Assembly: GCA_016282745.1 (NCBI GenBank)
Contig: JAEELL010000008.1
Span: forward strand, 1-54,724
Source of the DNA: Lachnospiraceae bacterium
Lineage (GTDB): Bacteria; Bacillota; Clostridia; Lachnospirales; Lachnospiraceae
Reading direction: 5' to 3'
DNA: 54,724 nt
Part shown: in pieces, positions 37,058-44,726 of the stretch
Numbering within the stretch: position 1 is the first letter of the stretch
Layout: every line of letters starts with the position of its first letter
Notes under the pieces: generated by a model
The model's input: only the letters and a program-made list of their open reading frames with translations
Databases searched by the model: none
What the model was told of the DNA's origin: nothing
Program-made: the position numbers and the translations under genes

Positions 37058-37088
37058 GAAAAGGAAGTCACACTGTGACTTCCTTTTC
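37058..37088 (-). terminator. Hairpin between the SH3 gene and folC
   Basis: A 14-bp perfect stem (37058-37071 with 37075-37088, GAAAAGGAAGTCAC) and a 3-nt loop. The minus-strand T-tract is short (TTTTC), so it may be a weak terminator. Confidence 0.6.
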
Positions 37089-37118
37089 AAACTTCGATAA
37101 GATTCTGATAACTGATAA

Positions 37119-37778
37119 TCAATCATCGTTTCCATCCATGTTCTCGATTAATATTTCATCATCATCGTCATCTTCTTCTTCATCTATTACATTTATCTCT
37201 TCTCCACTTTCCGTGGTAGATTCTTCTTCACCGATAACATCACTCTGCTGAGCATCATCTAAATCTGTTGTTGATACTTCGCCTTCACTCTCGCTCTCAC
37301 CTTCTTCTCTAAGATATTCCATCTTAACATATCCTGTGAGATCTTCGTAAGATACATTACACCACTCACCGTCAGAAGATAAAACTGTGACAGGTGTGTT
37401 AGGCTGAAATACCTTTAATATCTCCGCATCAGCATTTGGCTCTTTTCTGAAGTTAAGCGAATCTGTTGTGTACATGGTCTTTCCAACAACATCTGAAGAC
37501 TCCTCTGTAGTCTCTTCTACCGTCGTTGTCTCAGGAGCAACTGTTGTAGTCACTGCTACAGTCGTAGTATTCTCCTTCTTATTCTTCTTATCACCATTAT
37601 GGCTACATCCTTTAAACAATAGAACCACAATAATGACAAATAAAAAAGCTCCACATGCAATTATCGTATAAATCTTCTGTAGTTCTTTCTGCCTTTGTAA
37701 CTTTCTTTTTTCAGCTCTTCTGCGCCTTGCTACTATCGCAGCCTGAATCTTGTCATCATATGAATCGTTATTTGCCAT
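37119..37778 (-). CDS. Membrane-anchored bacterial SH3 domain protein
   Basis: 219 residues, with GAGGT before the ATG. A basic N-terminus (10-30), one membrane helix (about 35-58), a Thr/Val linker, then an SH3b domain (about 100-160: 'LNFRKEPNADAEILKVF', 'VTVLSSDGEWCNVSYEDLTGYVKMEYL'). The last ~55 residues are very acidic (Glu/Asp with 'EEDDDDDEIL'). SH3b domains bind peptidoglycan peptides or cell-wall parts, so it probably sits on the outer face. Its function is unknown. Confidence 0.85.
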   Translation of the reverse strand: MANNDSYDDKIQAAIVARRRRAEKRKLQRQKELQKIYTIIACGAFLFVIIVVLLFKGCSHNGDKKNKKENTTTVAVTTTVAPETTTVEETTEESSDVVGKTMYTTDSLNFRKEPNADAEILKVFQPNTPVTVLSSDGEWCNVSYEDLTGYVKMEYLREEGESESEGEVSTTDLDDAQQSDVIGEEESTTESGEEINVIDEEEDDDDDEILIENMDGNDD

Positions 37779-37830
37779 GCCTATGTACCTCTTCTAATAA
37801 TTTCATCTGCCCCCAAGGATAATTACATCT

Positions 37831-38148
37831 TTATTCTGTAACTATCTCATCGTATTCTTCATCATCCATAAGTTCATCGAATGCTTCGGAAGCAATCTCA
37901 TATTCTTCCTCTGTCTCGATATTGTCAAGATTTGGATCTCCATCTTCATCTTCAAAATAACGATAAAGATAAACTTCTCCTTCTTCGTACTCTTCACCTT
38001 CAAGTGGTAATACGGCAATGTAATCTCTTCCGTTTGCTTCATAAATAGCAATTACCTGACATTCAATCACTTCATCATCTTCGAGAGTAATGTCTATAAA
38101 TAAATCTTCATTGTCGTCTAATTCGTTAGTAATCTTAAAATCGCTCAT
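37831..38148 (-). CDS. DUF1292 family acidic protein
   Basis: 105 residues, with GGGGA before the ATG. Very acidic, with 'FIDITLEDDEVIECQVIAIYEANGRDYIAVLPL' and 'VYLYRYFEDEDGDPNLDNIETEEEYEIASEAFDEL', the DUF1292 pattern. The family is common in Firmicutes, often near Holliday-junction and mRNA-degradation genes, and has no proven role. It lies 52 nt upstream of the SH3 gene. Confidence 0.88.
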   Translation of the reverse strand: MSDFKITNELDDNEDLFIDITLEDDEVIECQVIAIYEANGRDYIAVLPLEGEEYEEGEVYLYRYFEDEDGDPNLDNIETEEEYEIASEAFDELMDDEEYDEIVTE

Positions 38149-38278
38149 AATGTCCCCTTTGTAATAATAAAATTTCCGTAGAAAAACTACATGTTTTTCC
38201 TCTGGTTCATAATTAATTTAACAGAAAAGTGCATAAAATGCAAGCAAATGAACTTATTTATTCACTCTGATTAATCAA

Positions 38279-40237
38279 TTAATTATCAAACATTAATTGC
38301 CCATTATCACTTCTGCTCATTTTGTGGCAATAACGCTGAGCGTTCTTGAATTCATCCACAAATTGCGACCTCACCATTTTCTTTCCCATGTAATCAGTAC
38401 AGTTTAGAATATACAGACTGTCTGCTGCTCTTGTCATCCCAACATAGAACAGTCTTCTCTCTTCTTCCACATCTCCTTCTCTCAAAGCTCTTGCTTCCGG
38501 CATAATTCCCTGACAGACATCCGGAATGAAAACATGGCGAAACTCCAACCCCTTCGAAGAATGAATTGTCATTATATTAACTCCATGCATTACATTATTA
38601 TTCTGATGTTTTGCTCCAATTCCGACTCTGTTATTTGACACTATTTCTGACATCTTTTCAGCTCTGTTATTTGCGACTGCTTCTTCTTGATTATCCCCCC
38701 TGCTCTGTTCTGCATACTTAATAAACTCATCATTCGTTTTAAATCTTGCCGCCTCATTTTTCATTTTAAAAAATACATCTTTTATACTTCTCAAATCCTT
38801 CAGTTTGTATTTCTTATATTCACACTCAACATATTTCTCCAAACCTACTCCAAGCTCTATGTAATTAATTGCCGCAAAAGGCCCCATACTTTTTATCATG
38901 TTCAAATCATTTTTCAATTTCGTAATATTCTTTTGAATCTTATCATTAGATTCATATATTTTCCTGAGTTCATAAATATTACTCTCACTTTCAATTATCA
39001 TGTGTCTGGAAATTAATCGCTCCGGTTTATTAATAATATTTGCAAGACTTGCATTTTTATAAATGGGCTGATTCAAATCTGATAATGCAGCCTTTAAATA
39101 CATAATGATATCTCCTGCAATTGGATGATCAAATATCGTTTTCTTATACTTTGTGGCAACTGACATTCCGCATCCTCTCAAATAATTCTCCAGTTTTGCA
39201 ATGTCTGAATTATTTCTAAGTAATATTGCAATATCCTTTTGATTTGCGCCTTCTCTTATCAGTTTCTTAATCTGATTAGCTATAAATGCATATTCCTCAA
39301 TCTGATTTTTCAATTCAGTGAAATGAATTGTCCCACCCGCGCCTCTGTATGAATCAACATTTTTGCTGTATCGTTTTCGATTGTGACATATCAGATTGTG
39401 TGCTTTATCATATATTTCCATTTTGGATCTGTAATTAATATCCAGTCTGATTATCCGGCACTTTTTAAAGTCATCCTTAAATCTAAACATAAGATCAGGC
39501 GATGCCCCTCTGAATCCGTAAATGGACTGATCGTCATCACCAACCACAAAAATATTCTGTTTTTCTCCCACAAGTAATTTCAAAGTATCATACTGTATAA
39601 CATTAATATCTTGAAATTCATCTACCATAATATATTTAAACTTATTCTGCCATCTTGTTCTCACGTCAGCATTTTTTGAGAGCAACTCGTGACACATTAT
39701 AACAATATCATCATAATCTATAAGATTTCTCGCCCTAAGTTCCTTATTGTAACTGTCCAATATCAGTTCAAAATCTTCCTTCCTGCAATATCCCGTTTTA
39801 AAACTTTCAAGGTAAACACTTTTCGCCTTACTGATTTCAGTTGCAATATTATCAACAAATTCTCTCAATTCAAAATTTCTGATTTTGTTTTCAATCACAA
39901 TGCCTGACAGAATCGAATTCTTTTCTTTCTCAGATACAACCTGAAGCCTACCAACACCTCCACTATTATTAAGAATGTTCAAAAACACACTGTGAAAAGT
40001 TCCAAATGTAACCCGGTTCTTATCACTCACATTTAATTTAGCATATCTGTCTTTCATTTCTCCTGCTGCCATTCTTGTAAAAGTTACAACTAATATAGAA
40101 GATTGATCAACCCCTTCCCGAACCAATTTATCTACTCTCCTGGTTATCACCGTGGTCTTTCCTGTTCCCGGTCCTGCAAGAACCAACGCCGGTCCTTCTT
40201 TGTGCGCGATTGCTTTCTCCTGTGATTTGTTAACCAT
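38279..40237 (-). CDS. UvrD/Rep-family ATP-dependent DNA helicase
   Basis: 652 residues, with AGAGGA before the ATG. All SF1A motifs are visible: I 'AGPGTGKTTV', Ia 'VTFTRMAAGEMKDR', II 'MVDEFQDINVIQYD', III 'VGDDDQSIYGFRGA', IV 'LDINYRS', V 'MTIHSSKGLEF' and VI 'RRLFYVGMTRAAD'. It unwinds DNA 3'->5' in repair or replication restart. It is shorter than PcrA (about 730 residues) and lacks the usual long C-terminus, so I call it UvrD-like and not PcrA. Confidence 0.93.
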   Translation of the reverse strand: MVNKSQEKAIAHKEGPALVLAGPGTGKTTVITRRVDKLVREGVDQSSILVVTFTRMAAGEMKDRYAKLNVSDKNRVTFGTFHSVFLNILNNSGGVGRLQVVSEKEKNSILSGIVIENKIRNFELREFVDNIATEISKAKSVYLESFKTGYCRKEDFELILDSYNKELRARNLIDYDDIVIMCHELLSKNADVRTRWQNKFKYIMVDEFQDINVIQYDTLKLLVGEKQNIFVVGDDDQSIYGFRGASPDLMFRFKDDFKKCRIIRLDINYRSKMEIYDKAHNLICHNRKRYSKNVDSYRGAGGTIHFTELKNQIEEYAFIANQIKKLIREGANQKDIAILLRNNSDIAKLENYLRGCGMSVATKYKKTIFDHPIAGDIIMYLKAALSDLNQPIYKNASLANIINKPERLISRHMIIESESNIYELRKIYESNDKIQKNITKLKNDLNMIKSMGPFAAINYIELGVGLEKYVECEYKKYKLKDLRSIKDVFFKMKNEAARFKTNDEFIKYAEQSRGDNQEEAVANNRAEKMSEIVSNNRVGIGAKHQNNNVMHGVNIMTIHSSKGLEFRHVFIPDVCQGIMPEARALREGDVEEERRLFYVGMTRAADSLYILNCTDYMGKKMVRSQFVDEFKNAQRYCHKMSRSDNGQLMFDN

Positions 40238-40305
40238 AATTCCTCTTTCCGCCGTGTCTCTCCGAAATCATGGTAACATATTGTTTGTATTTTTTCAATT
40301 AAAAA

Positions 40306-40334
40306 TGGGAGTAATTCTCCCTGAATCACTCCCA
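40306..40334 (-). terminator. Terminator of the padR/HAAS operon
   Basis: A 12-bp stem with one mismatch (40306-40317 with 40323-40334; TGGGAGT/ACTCCCA) is followed on the minus strand by TTTTTAATTG, immediately after the 40344 stop. Confidence 0.85.
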
Positions 40335-40343
40335 CCAGTTTAG

Positions 40344-41165
40344 CTAAATCTCATCATCATCTTTATTTACATTCTGACTTTCTTCGATGCCATCTAATCC
40401 TGTAGTATCCCCCTCCTCAGACTCATATCCTTCCTCAGGATTCTCTCCATCCTCAGACTCATATCCTTCCTCAGAATTCTCTACATCCTCAGAATCATAT
40501 TCTTCCTCATACGAACCATCATCCGAGCCATCATTCCACTGCTCATCCATGTATTCTTCATATATCTCTTCGATATTCTTATATTCATAATCCTTATAAT
40601 AGTCAGTAATCTGTCTCAATTCAAAATCAGATTTTGGATTTACAAATATGGTAATCTTTTCAATCCTACTGTCTTCTTTGTAATTTGCAATTTTTCTGTT
40701 TTTGAAGTCTTTTAACACTTCATCCTTCATCTCAAACCATACATCCTTATCGGTATTGTAATAATTGAATCCTAACTGAAGGCAGGGAATCTTACTTTTA
40801 TCCTCAAAAACATACTTTGTATTGTGCACCCACTGATAAACAGTATCAGTATATGCATAGTATTCTCCTACAATTTTAAGTGTATTCTTCTGCACCGATT
40901 CATCTTCAACGATTTCGCACTTATACCCCTGAGATAAAGTATCAGCAAAATCAATCCAAAGAATCTCTTTATCTTCTTCTTTTACCAAATCTTCTTTTTC
41001 AACATTGTAGACAATTTCCTTATCTACCTTTCTAATACCATCAAGACCCTTGTTACCTATATATTCAAACGAACTATATTCAGCAAATGCGACTCCGCTA
41101 CCAATACCTACCAATAATGCTCCCATAGCAATCATTGCACATGTAAATTTATATATATTACGCAT
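40344..41165 (-). CDS. Exported protein of unknown function with acidic repeats
   Basis: 273 residues, with GGAGGGGG before the ATG. A signal peptide (1-28, ending GVAFA) precedes a ~170-residue domain ('VDKEIVYNVEKEDLVKEEDKEILWIDF', 'IEKITIFVNPKSDFELRQI') that I do not recognise. The C-terminus is an acidic tandem repeat of Glu/Ser/Tyr/Gly (about 205-265, YESEDGENPEEG and variants), encoded by tandem ~48-bp DNA repeats. It overlaps the HAAS gene by 8 nt. In related operons the third gene is often a DUF4097-type adhesin; I cannot confirm that here. Confidence 0.8.
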   Translation of the reverse strand: MRNIYKFTCAMIAMGALLVGIGSGVAFAEYSSFEYIGNKGLDGIRKVDKEIVYNVEKEDLVKEEDKEILWIDFADTLSQGYKCEIVEDESVQKNTLKIVGEYYAYTDTVYQWVHNTKYVFEDKSKIPCLQLGFNYYNTDKDVWFEMKDEVLKDFKNRKIANYKEDSRIEKITIFVNPKSDFELRQITDYYKDYEYKNIEEIYEEYMDEQWNDGSDDGSYEEEYDSEDVENSEEGYESEDGENPEEGYESEEGDTTGLDGIEESQNVNKDDDEI

Positions 41166-42057
41166 GGGCTACCCCCTCCTTAACTTTGATATAATTATTT
41201 CCCAACTCAGAAAAACAATCGTCGTCAATTTCTATTTTTTCATTGTCGACCAAAATCTCACTTCCACTGTCATTCATTCCCGCATTCTTATTATCATCTT
41301 TCTTACCAAACAATGCGGCATAAATAGTAATAACACATCCAAGACAAATCAGTGTTACTCCTCCTGTGATAACTGTCACTCCAATCACCGGATATCCAAG
41401 TACTAATAATACCGCCGAAAGTCCCATACCAAATATGGAAAACAGTAAAAAAATCCCAATTATTATACCCGCAAATCCCAGAATAATCTTTCCTGCAAGC
41501 TTGAAATATTTCTTACAAAATCCAATCAACCATTTAAAACACTTTACTCCAAACATAAATGCCTTCTTTATACATCTGAAGGTAAATCTAATTAAAATTG
41601 AAACAGCCTTCATAAAAAAGTGAACTGCATTTTCTATAAAGCCACGTTTATTTGTCACTGCCTCACCCTTTTTTAATTCGCCGATAAATTTGCCCGGTAA
41701 TTTTAGAATACTTCTTGCAATATCTTTGGCAACGCTTCCTGCTTTCTTCATAAAGTCACTTGCCTTTTCTGCGGCTTCTTCTGATAATATTCCGACACTT
41801 TCTCCTTTTTTAACTTCAACTGATTTGTTAACAGAACCGGCAGATACGGCGCTTCCTTTGACATGATAAGCTTCAAGGATTCCTGCTGTCAGTTCTGTCA
41901 AATCTCCAAAGTCTTCAATTGCATCCTCTTCAGATAATCCGTTTGCCATCTTCATATCTATATGCTGTTCATATTCAGCTACAATATCTTCAATCTCTCT
42001 ATCTTCCAGAACACTTAAATTAGTTCTGATAATATCAATAAATTCTACTTTTTTCAT
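41158..42057 (-). CDS. HAAS/DUF1700-type membrane protein
   Basis: 299 residues. The N-terminal 80 residues form the HAAS helical domain ('FIDIIRTNLSVLEDREIEDIVAEYEQHIDMKMANGLSEEDAIEDFGDLTELTAGIL'). Residues ~190-260 hold two or three membrane helices with long hydrophobic Gly/Ile stretches. Its ATG overlaps the padR stop (ATGA), a standard padR-HAAS pair in Firmicutes. It is thought to act in envelope stress response, which is family knowledge. Confidence 0.88.
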   Translation of the reverse strand: MKKVEFIDIIRTNLSVLEDREIEDIVAEYEQHIDMKMANGLSEEDAIEDFGDLTELTAGILEAYHVKGSAVSAGSVNKSVEVKKGESVGILSEEAAEKASDFMKKAGSVAKDIARSILKLPGKFIGELKKGEAVTNKRGFIENAVHFFMKAVSILIRFTFRCIKKAFMFGVKCFKWLIGFCKKYFKLAGKIILGFAGIIIGIFLLFSIFGMGLSAVLLVLGYPVIGVTVITGGVTLICLGCVITIYAALFGKKDDNKNAGMNDSGSEILVDNEKIEIDDDCFSELGNNYIKVKEGVAHA

Positions 42058-42371
42058 TTCTTCTTCTCCTTTAAAAATTCACTAACTCTATTTGCGAATT
42101 CAACCCACTCATCTTCCAGATTCTCCACATACATAATGCCTGAAGCTGTTATATGGTAATACTTACGGGGTGGTCCCTCTGTGGATTCTTTTAAATATGT
42201 CTCAAAGTGGTGATCATTGGTCAGTCTCTTGAGCAAAGGATAGATTGTTCCTTCATTTACATCCACTACCTTAGATACTTCCTCCACCAGTTCATATCCA
42301 TACATATCTTTATTCACAACAGATTTCAGAACTATCAGCTCAAGAACTCCTTTTTTAAATTGAGCATTCAC
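42054..42371 (-). CDS. PadR family transcriptional regulator
   Basis: 105 residues, with GAGGTG before the ATG. Winged-helix marks are 'GVLELIVLKSVVNKDMYGYELVEEVS', 'VNEGTIYPLLKRLTNDHHF' and 'GPPRKYYHITASGIMYVENLEDEW'. First gene of a three-gene operon. It likely represses its own promoter at 42411-42450. Confidence 0.92.
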   Translation of the reverse strand: MNAQFKKGVLELIVLKSVVNKDMYGYELVEEVSKVVDVNEGTIYPLLKRLTNDHHFETYLKESTEGPPRKYYHITASGIMYVENLEDEWVEFANRVSEFLKEKKK

Positions 42372-42410
42372 ATTCTCACCTCATTTCATTACTGTAGTTG
42401 TTATAGTATT

Positions 42411-42450
42411 ATATTAAACACACTACCTTACATTGTCAAGTACTAAAGTA
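42411..42450 (-). promoter_or_regulatory. Promoter and candidate operator of the padR/HAAS operon
   Basis: On the minus strand TTGACA (42434-42439), a 17-nt spacer and TAATAT (42411-42416). A palindrome TACTAAAGTA (42441-42450) lies directly upstream of the -35 box and may bind the PadR protein. Confidence 0.75.
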
Positions 42451-42492
42451 TTTCCACTACTAAATATTAATAAATACTTAATAAATAAAAAA

Positions 42493-42522
42493 ATGCCAGC
42501 CATCCAACGTGATGACCGGCAT
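42493..42522 (-). terminator. Terminator of the P-loop kinase gene
   Basis: A 12-bp stem with two mismatches (ATGCC...GGCAT) is followed on the minus strand by TTTTTTATTTATT. It separates this gene from the padR promoter. Confidence 0.85.
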
Positions 42523-42562
42523 AGTATTTGTTATTTTTAATTATTAGTTCTGCAAAAATCAA

Positions 42563-43135
42563 TTACATATTTGTTAAGTAATCAACTGCATCCTTAAGTG
42601 ACTGTTTAAATGATACATCATCAGAATTTTCAAAAACAAATAAGTTTTCGATTCCTTCAGGCTTATTGAAGTCCTGAGTCTGGATATATTCATCCCAATG
42701 CTCAAGCTTCCAAGTATCTCTGTCTGAATTTCTCATGATCATTCTCTGACGACATACTTCTGAATTTGCCTGTACCCAAACAACAACCAACTGTGTATTT
42801 CTCTTAAGAAGCTGCTGTCTCATGTTCTCCATGTATGCAGCATCTTTGATTTCTCTTGTAAACGGTGCATTAATAAACACTGTATCATTATATTCTAATG
42901 CTTCATATGCAATCTCTAAAATCGCATCATACTCGTAATTTCTAATATGTTCCTCAAAGAAATCTGAACTTCTGTTGTATTCTTCGTTTGCAACCACAAA
43001 AATCTGCTTTGATAAAACAATTAAAGAATCCTTATCAAGATAAACACAATTCTTCATCGCCTTTGCTAATTTCTTTGTTACAAAAGTCTTACCACATGCA
43101 GGTGGTGAAGTAACTAATATCAATTTCTTCATCAT
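42563..43135 (-). CDS. P-loop AAA/kinase-like ATPase
   Basis: 190 residues; two adjacent ATGs (43135 or 43132) are both possible after GAGAGG. A Walker A-like loop 'VTSPPACGKTFVTKKLA' opens the protein, followed by 'CVYLDKDSLIVLS', 'TVFINAPFTREI' and 'LVVVWVQANSEVCRQRMIMRNSDRDTWKLEHWDEYI'. This matches zeta-toxin/nucleoside-kinase type AAA_33 proteins, which phosphorylate small molecules. The substrate is unknown. No antitoxin is adjacent, so I do not call it a toxin. Confidence 0.85.
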   Translation of the reverse strand: MMKKLILVTSPPACGKTFVTKKLAKAMKNCVYLDKDSLIVLSKQIFVVANEEYNRSSDFFEEHIRNYEYDAILEIAYEALEYNDTVFINAPFTREIKDAAYMENMRQQLLKRNTQLVVVWVQANSEVCRQRMIMRNSDRDTWKLEHWDEYIQTQDFNKPEGIENLFVFENSDDVSFKQSLKDAVDYLTNM

Positions 43136-43184
43136 AATACCTCTCGTACGTTATCCTTTTTTTCTGAATTCACTCAGTATTTAA

Positions 43185-43213
43185 TAATAACACTTTATAA
43201 TATACTTAGTCAA
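43185..43213 (-). promoter_or_regulatory. Promoter of the P-loop kinase gene
   Basis: On the minus strand TTGACT (43208-43213), a 17-nt spacer and TTATTA (43185-43190). The leader to the ATG is about 45 nt. Confidence 0.55.
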
Positions 43214-43244
43214 GAACTAAGAATTATCCCTATAAAAGGGGAAT

Positions 43245-43488
43245 GGCACCTAAAGCTAAACTTCAGGTGCCTAAAAAATTGAAAGGGTTTAGATTATTAA
43301 AAGTCTTAATATCTAACAATGCAATTGTATGTAATAAAAATGCTTTTATCAACACTCGATTTTCAGAAATTTTCAATTTCTGTTTTTTTTGTAACAATTG
43401 CACCAAAAACCCTTTCATTTTTTCAGGCACACAACGTATTTCATTGTGTATTTTGTATATAATTTTACAAGGTTAAACGTTAACCTTA
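43245..43488. other. Structured 400-bp spacer between kinase and SecB-like genes
   Basis: Holds a 10-bp hairpin with one mismatch (43245-43255 with 43261-43271, GGCACCT arms), an 8-bp stem CAGAAATT/AATTTCTG followed by eight T on the plus strand (about 43366-43393, terminator-like), and AAGGTTAA/TTAACCTT (43470-43488). The plus-strand T-run has no plus-strand gene upstream, so a short plus-strand transcript is possible. No credible ORF. Confidence 0.5.
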
Positions 43489-43535
43489 CCTTTTTCAAAA
43501 ATTGAAATCAATAAAAACGTATAAAATAAGGGATT

Positions 43536-43958
43536 CTAGCTATAAAACTTAGGTTTTTCCTCTTCCTGTGGCTTGTTATCACCAACGTTAATATTGTCAT
43601 CATTCATCTCAATTTTCTGAATCATCATTGGTGGTAAACCAGCGTTTGTAAAAGTATTTGCTACGATAACCCTTACAAATGGGAACAATTCGTCATATGT
43701 CTGCTTGTGAATTTCTTTCTTGTCCATCCCTGCTTCATATTCGAACATCCCTCTAACACTAATTTTAAAATTGAAATCATTTGGTTGTTTTTCATCCATC
43801 ATATCTATAACACATGTTGCAATACATCTGTTTTCACCGTTTGCGTACTGAACATTGTAAGATGCTCTTGTTGAGATGTTAAGATTTCCTGCCTGCTTCA
43901 ATTCGTTTGTAAAATCTAATTCGTTTACAATATAACCATTAAACTTAATTCCTGCCAT
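43536..43958 (-). CDS. SecB-like export chaperone
   Basis: 140 residues, with GGAGGA before the ATG. 'NFKISVRGMFEYEAG' and 'ELFPFVRVIVANTFTNAGLPPMMIQKIEM' match the SecB core (VRG-x-FE ... FP-x-R-x-x-x-x-x-x-T-x-x-G-x-PP). An acidic, Pro/Glu-rich C-terminus follows, as in SecB. SecB holds preproteins unfolded for SecA and is unusual in Gram-positives, where SecB-like proteins otherwise appear with toxin-antitoxin (TAC) modules or as DUF1149 relatives. No toxin or antitoxin gene is next to it, so it is an orphan here. Its clients are unknown. Confidence 0.85.
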   Translation of the reverse strand: MAGIKFNGYIVNELDFTNELKQAGNLNISTRASYNVQYANGENRCIATCVIDMMDEKQPNDFNFKISVRGMFEYEAGMDKKEIHKQTYDELFPFVRVIVANTFTNAGLPPMMIQKIEMNDDNINVGDNKPQEEEKPKFYS

Positions 43959-44020
43959 TTCTTCATCCTCCTGTTTTGGCTTTTTGAGTTATTATACCAA
44001 ATGTTTTGAACATTTGCAAA

Positions 44021-44056
44021 ATACAATAGGCAGAAAAAATAAGCTGCCTATTGTAT
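44021..44056. repeat. 13-bp hairpin upstream of the SecB-like gene
   Basis: A perfect 13-bp stem (44021-44033 with 44044-44056, ATACAATAGGCAG) with a 10-nt loop, about 63 nt upstream of the ATG. No T-run, so an operator or a leader structure is possible. It lies in the 768-bp spacer 43959-44726. Confidence 0.7.
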
Positions 44057-44334
44057 CGCAAACCCTTTCAATATCCCTATGCAATCTAAACCCTTTCAAA
44101 AATTCTTCTTGCATTTTGCCCCCTGCAAATACATCAGGTTTTGATGTACCTACATATATAATGCCAATGACTAAAAATTATATATCCCCTTCTAACCACC
44201 AGCATTAAAAAAGAGACTTCTCAGTCCCCTTTTTATCTTATATGACTGTAAAAAATAGCATTAATTGGAAAAACATTTGAAATTATAAGGAAAAAACAAA
44301 TAATACAGTCATATGAATTTCAGTTAATTACTTT

Positions 44335-44373
44335 TTCGGATCCGGCGCCCCCAATACTTAGTGCCGAACCGAA
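44335..44373. ncRNA. Possible structured RNA motif
   Basis: TTCGG (44335-44339) pairs with CCGAA (44369-44373), and CGGC (44343-44346) with GCCG (44363-44366), with a small internal loop. The GC-rich island GGATCCGGCGCCCCC stands out in AT-rich DNA. I recognise no riboswitch or sRNA family, and strand and function are unknown. Confidence 0.3.
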
Positions 44374-44544
44374 CACCCACTAAATACCTTCCGTGATGTA
44401 TGTTTAATACTTCGTATTAATAATTTCTTAATTAACTAACTAAATGATATATTACCTGATATTGTTCGAGAAAGGGCTCAAATTTTATAAATGTACATCA
44501 TATTTTATAAAACAATTTTTATTGATTTTTCCTTGTGTTTTCAA

Positions 44545-44583
44545 CCAATTTCAGACAAGTTTCAGCCAATTTCAGACAAGTTT
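44545..44583. repeat. Tandem 21-bp repeat
   Basis: Two copies of CCAATTTCAGACAAGTTT (44545-44562 and 44566-44583), 21 nt apart, in the spacer below the chitosanase terminator. Confidence 0.85.
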
Positions 44584-44634
44584 TTTTTGTAATACTCTTT
44601 TACTCAATTCTATTGCATAATATTAATATTAGTT

Positions 44635-44677
44635 AAAAATTTACCCCACCGACTTTAATTAGGCGATGGGGTAAATT
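44635..44677 (-). terminator. Terminator of the GH46 gene
   Basis: A ~13-bp stem (AATTTACCCCA... with ...TGGGGTAAATT) is followed on the minus strand by a T-rich tract. It lies about 50 nt after the stop. Confidence 0.85.
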
Positions 44678-44726
44678 AATATAACCATTATTATTTGTTT
44701 TGAATCTGAGGATACCTTCCTCTTGT

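Larger units (their letters stand above)
43280..44105. repeat. Four copies of AAACCCTTTCA around the SecB-like gene
   Basis: The 11-mer AAACCCTTTCA occurs at about 43409-43419, 44060-44070 and 44088-44098, and inverted (TGAAAGGGTTT) at about 43280-43290. Copies lie on both sides of the gene, and two stand in its upstream region. Confidence 0.75.

Noticed and set aside
42563-43135. Zeta-type toxin
   Set aside because: The P-loop and kinase-like layout fit, but no antitoxin is adjacent and the gene has its own promoter and terminator.
44335-44373. 5S rRNA or known riboswitch fragment
   Set aside because: The CCGAAC and GGCGCC words recall 5S rRNA, but order and length do not fit, and the region is far too short.
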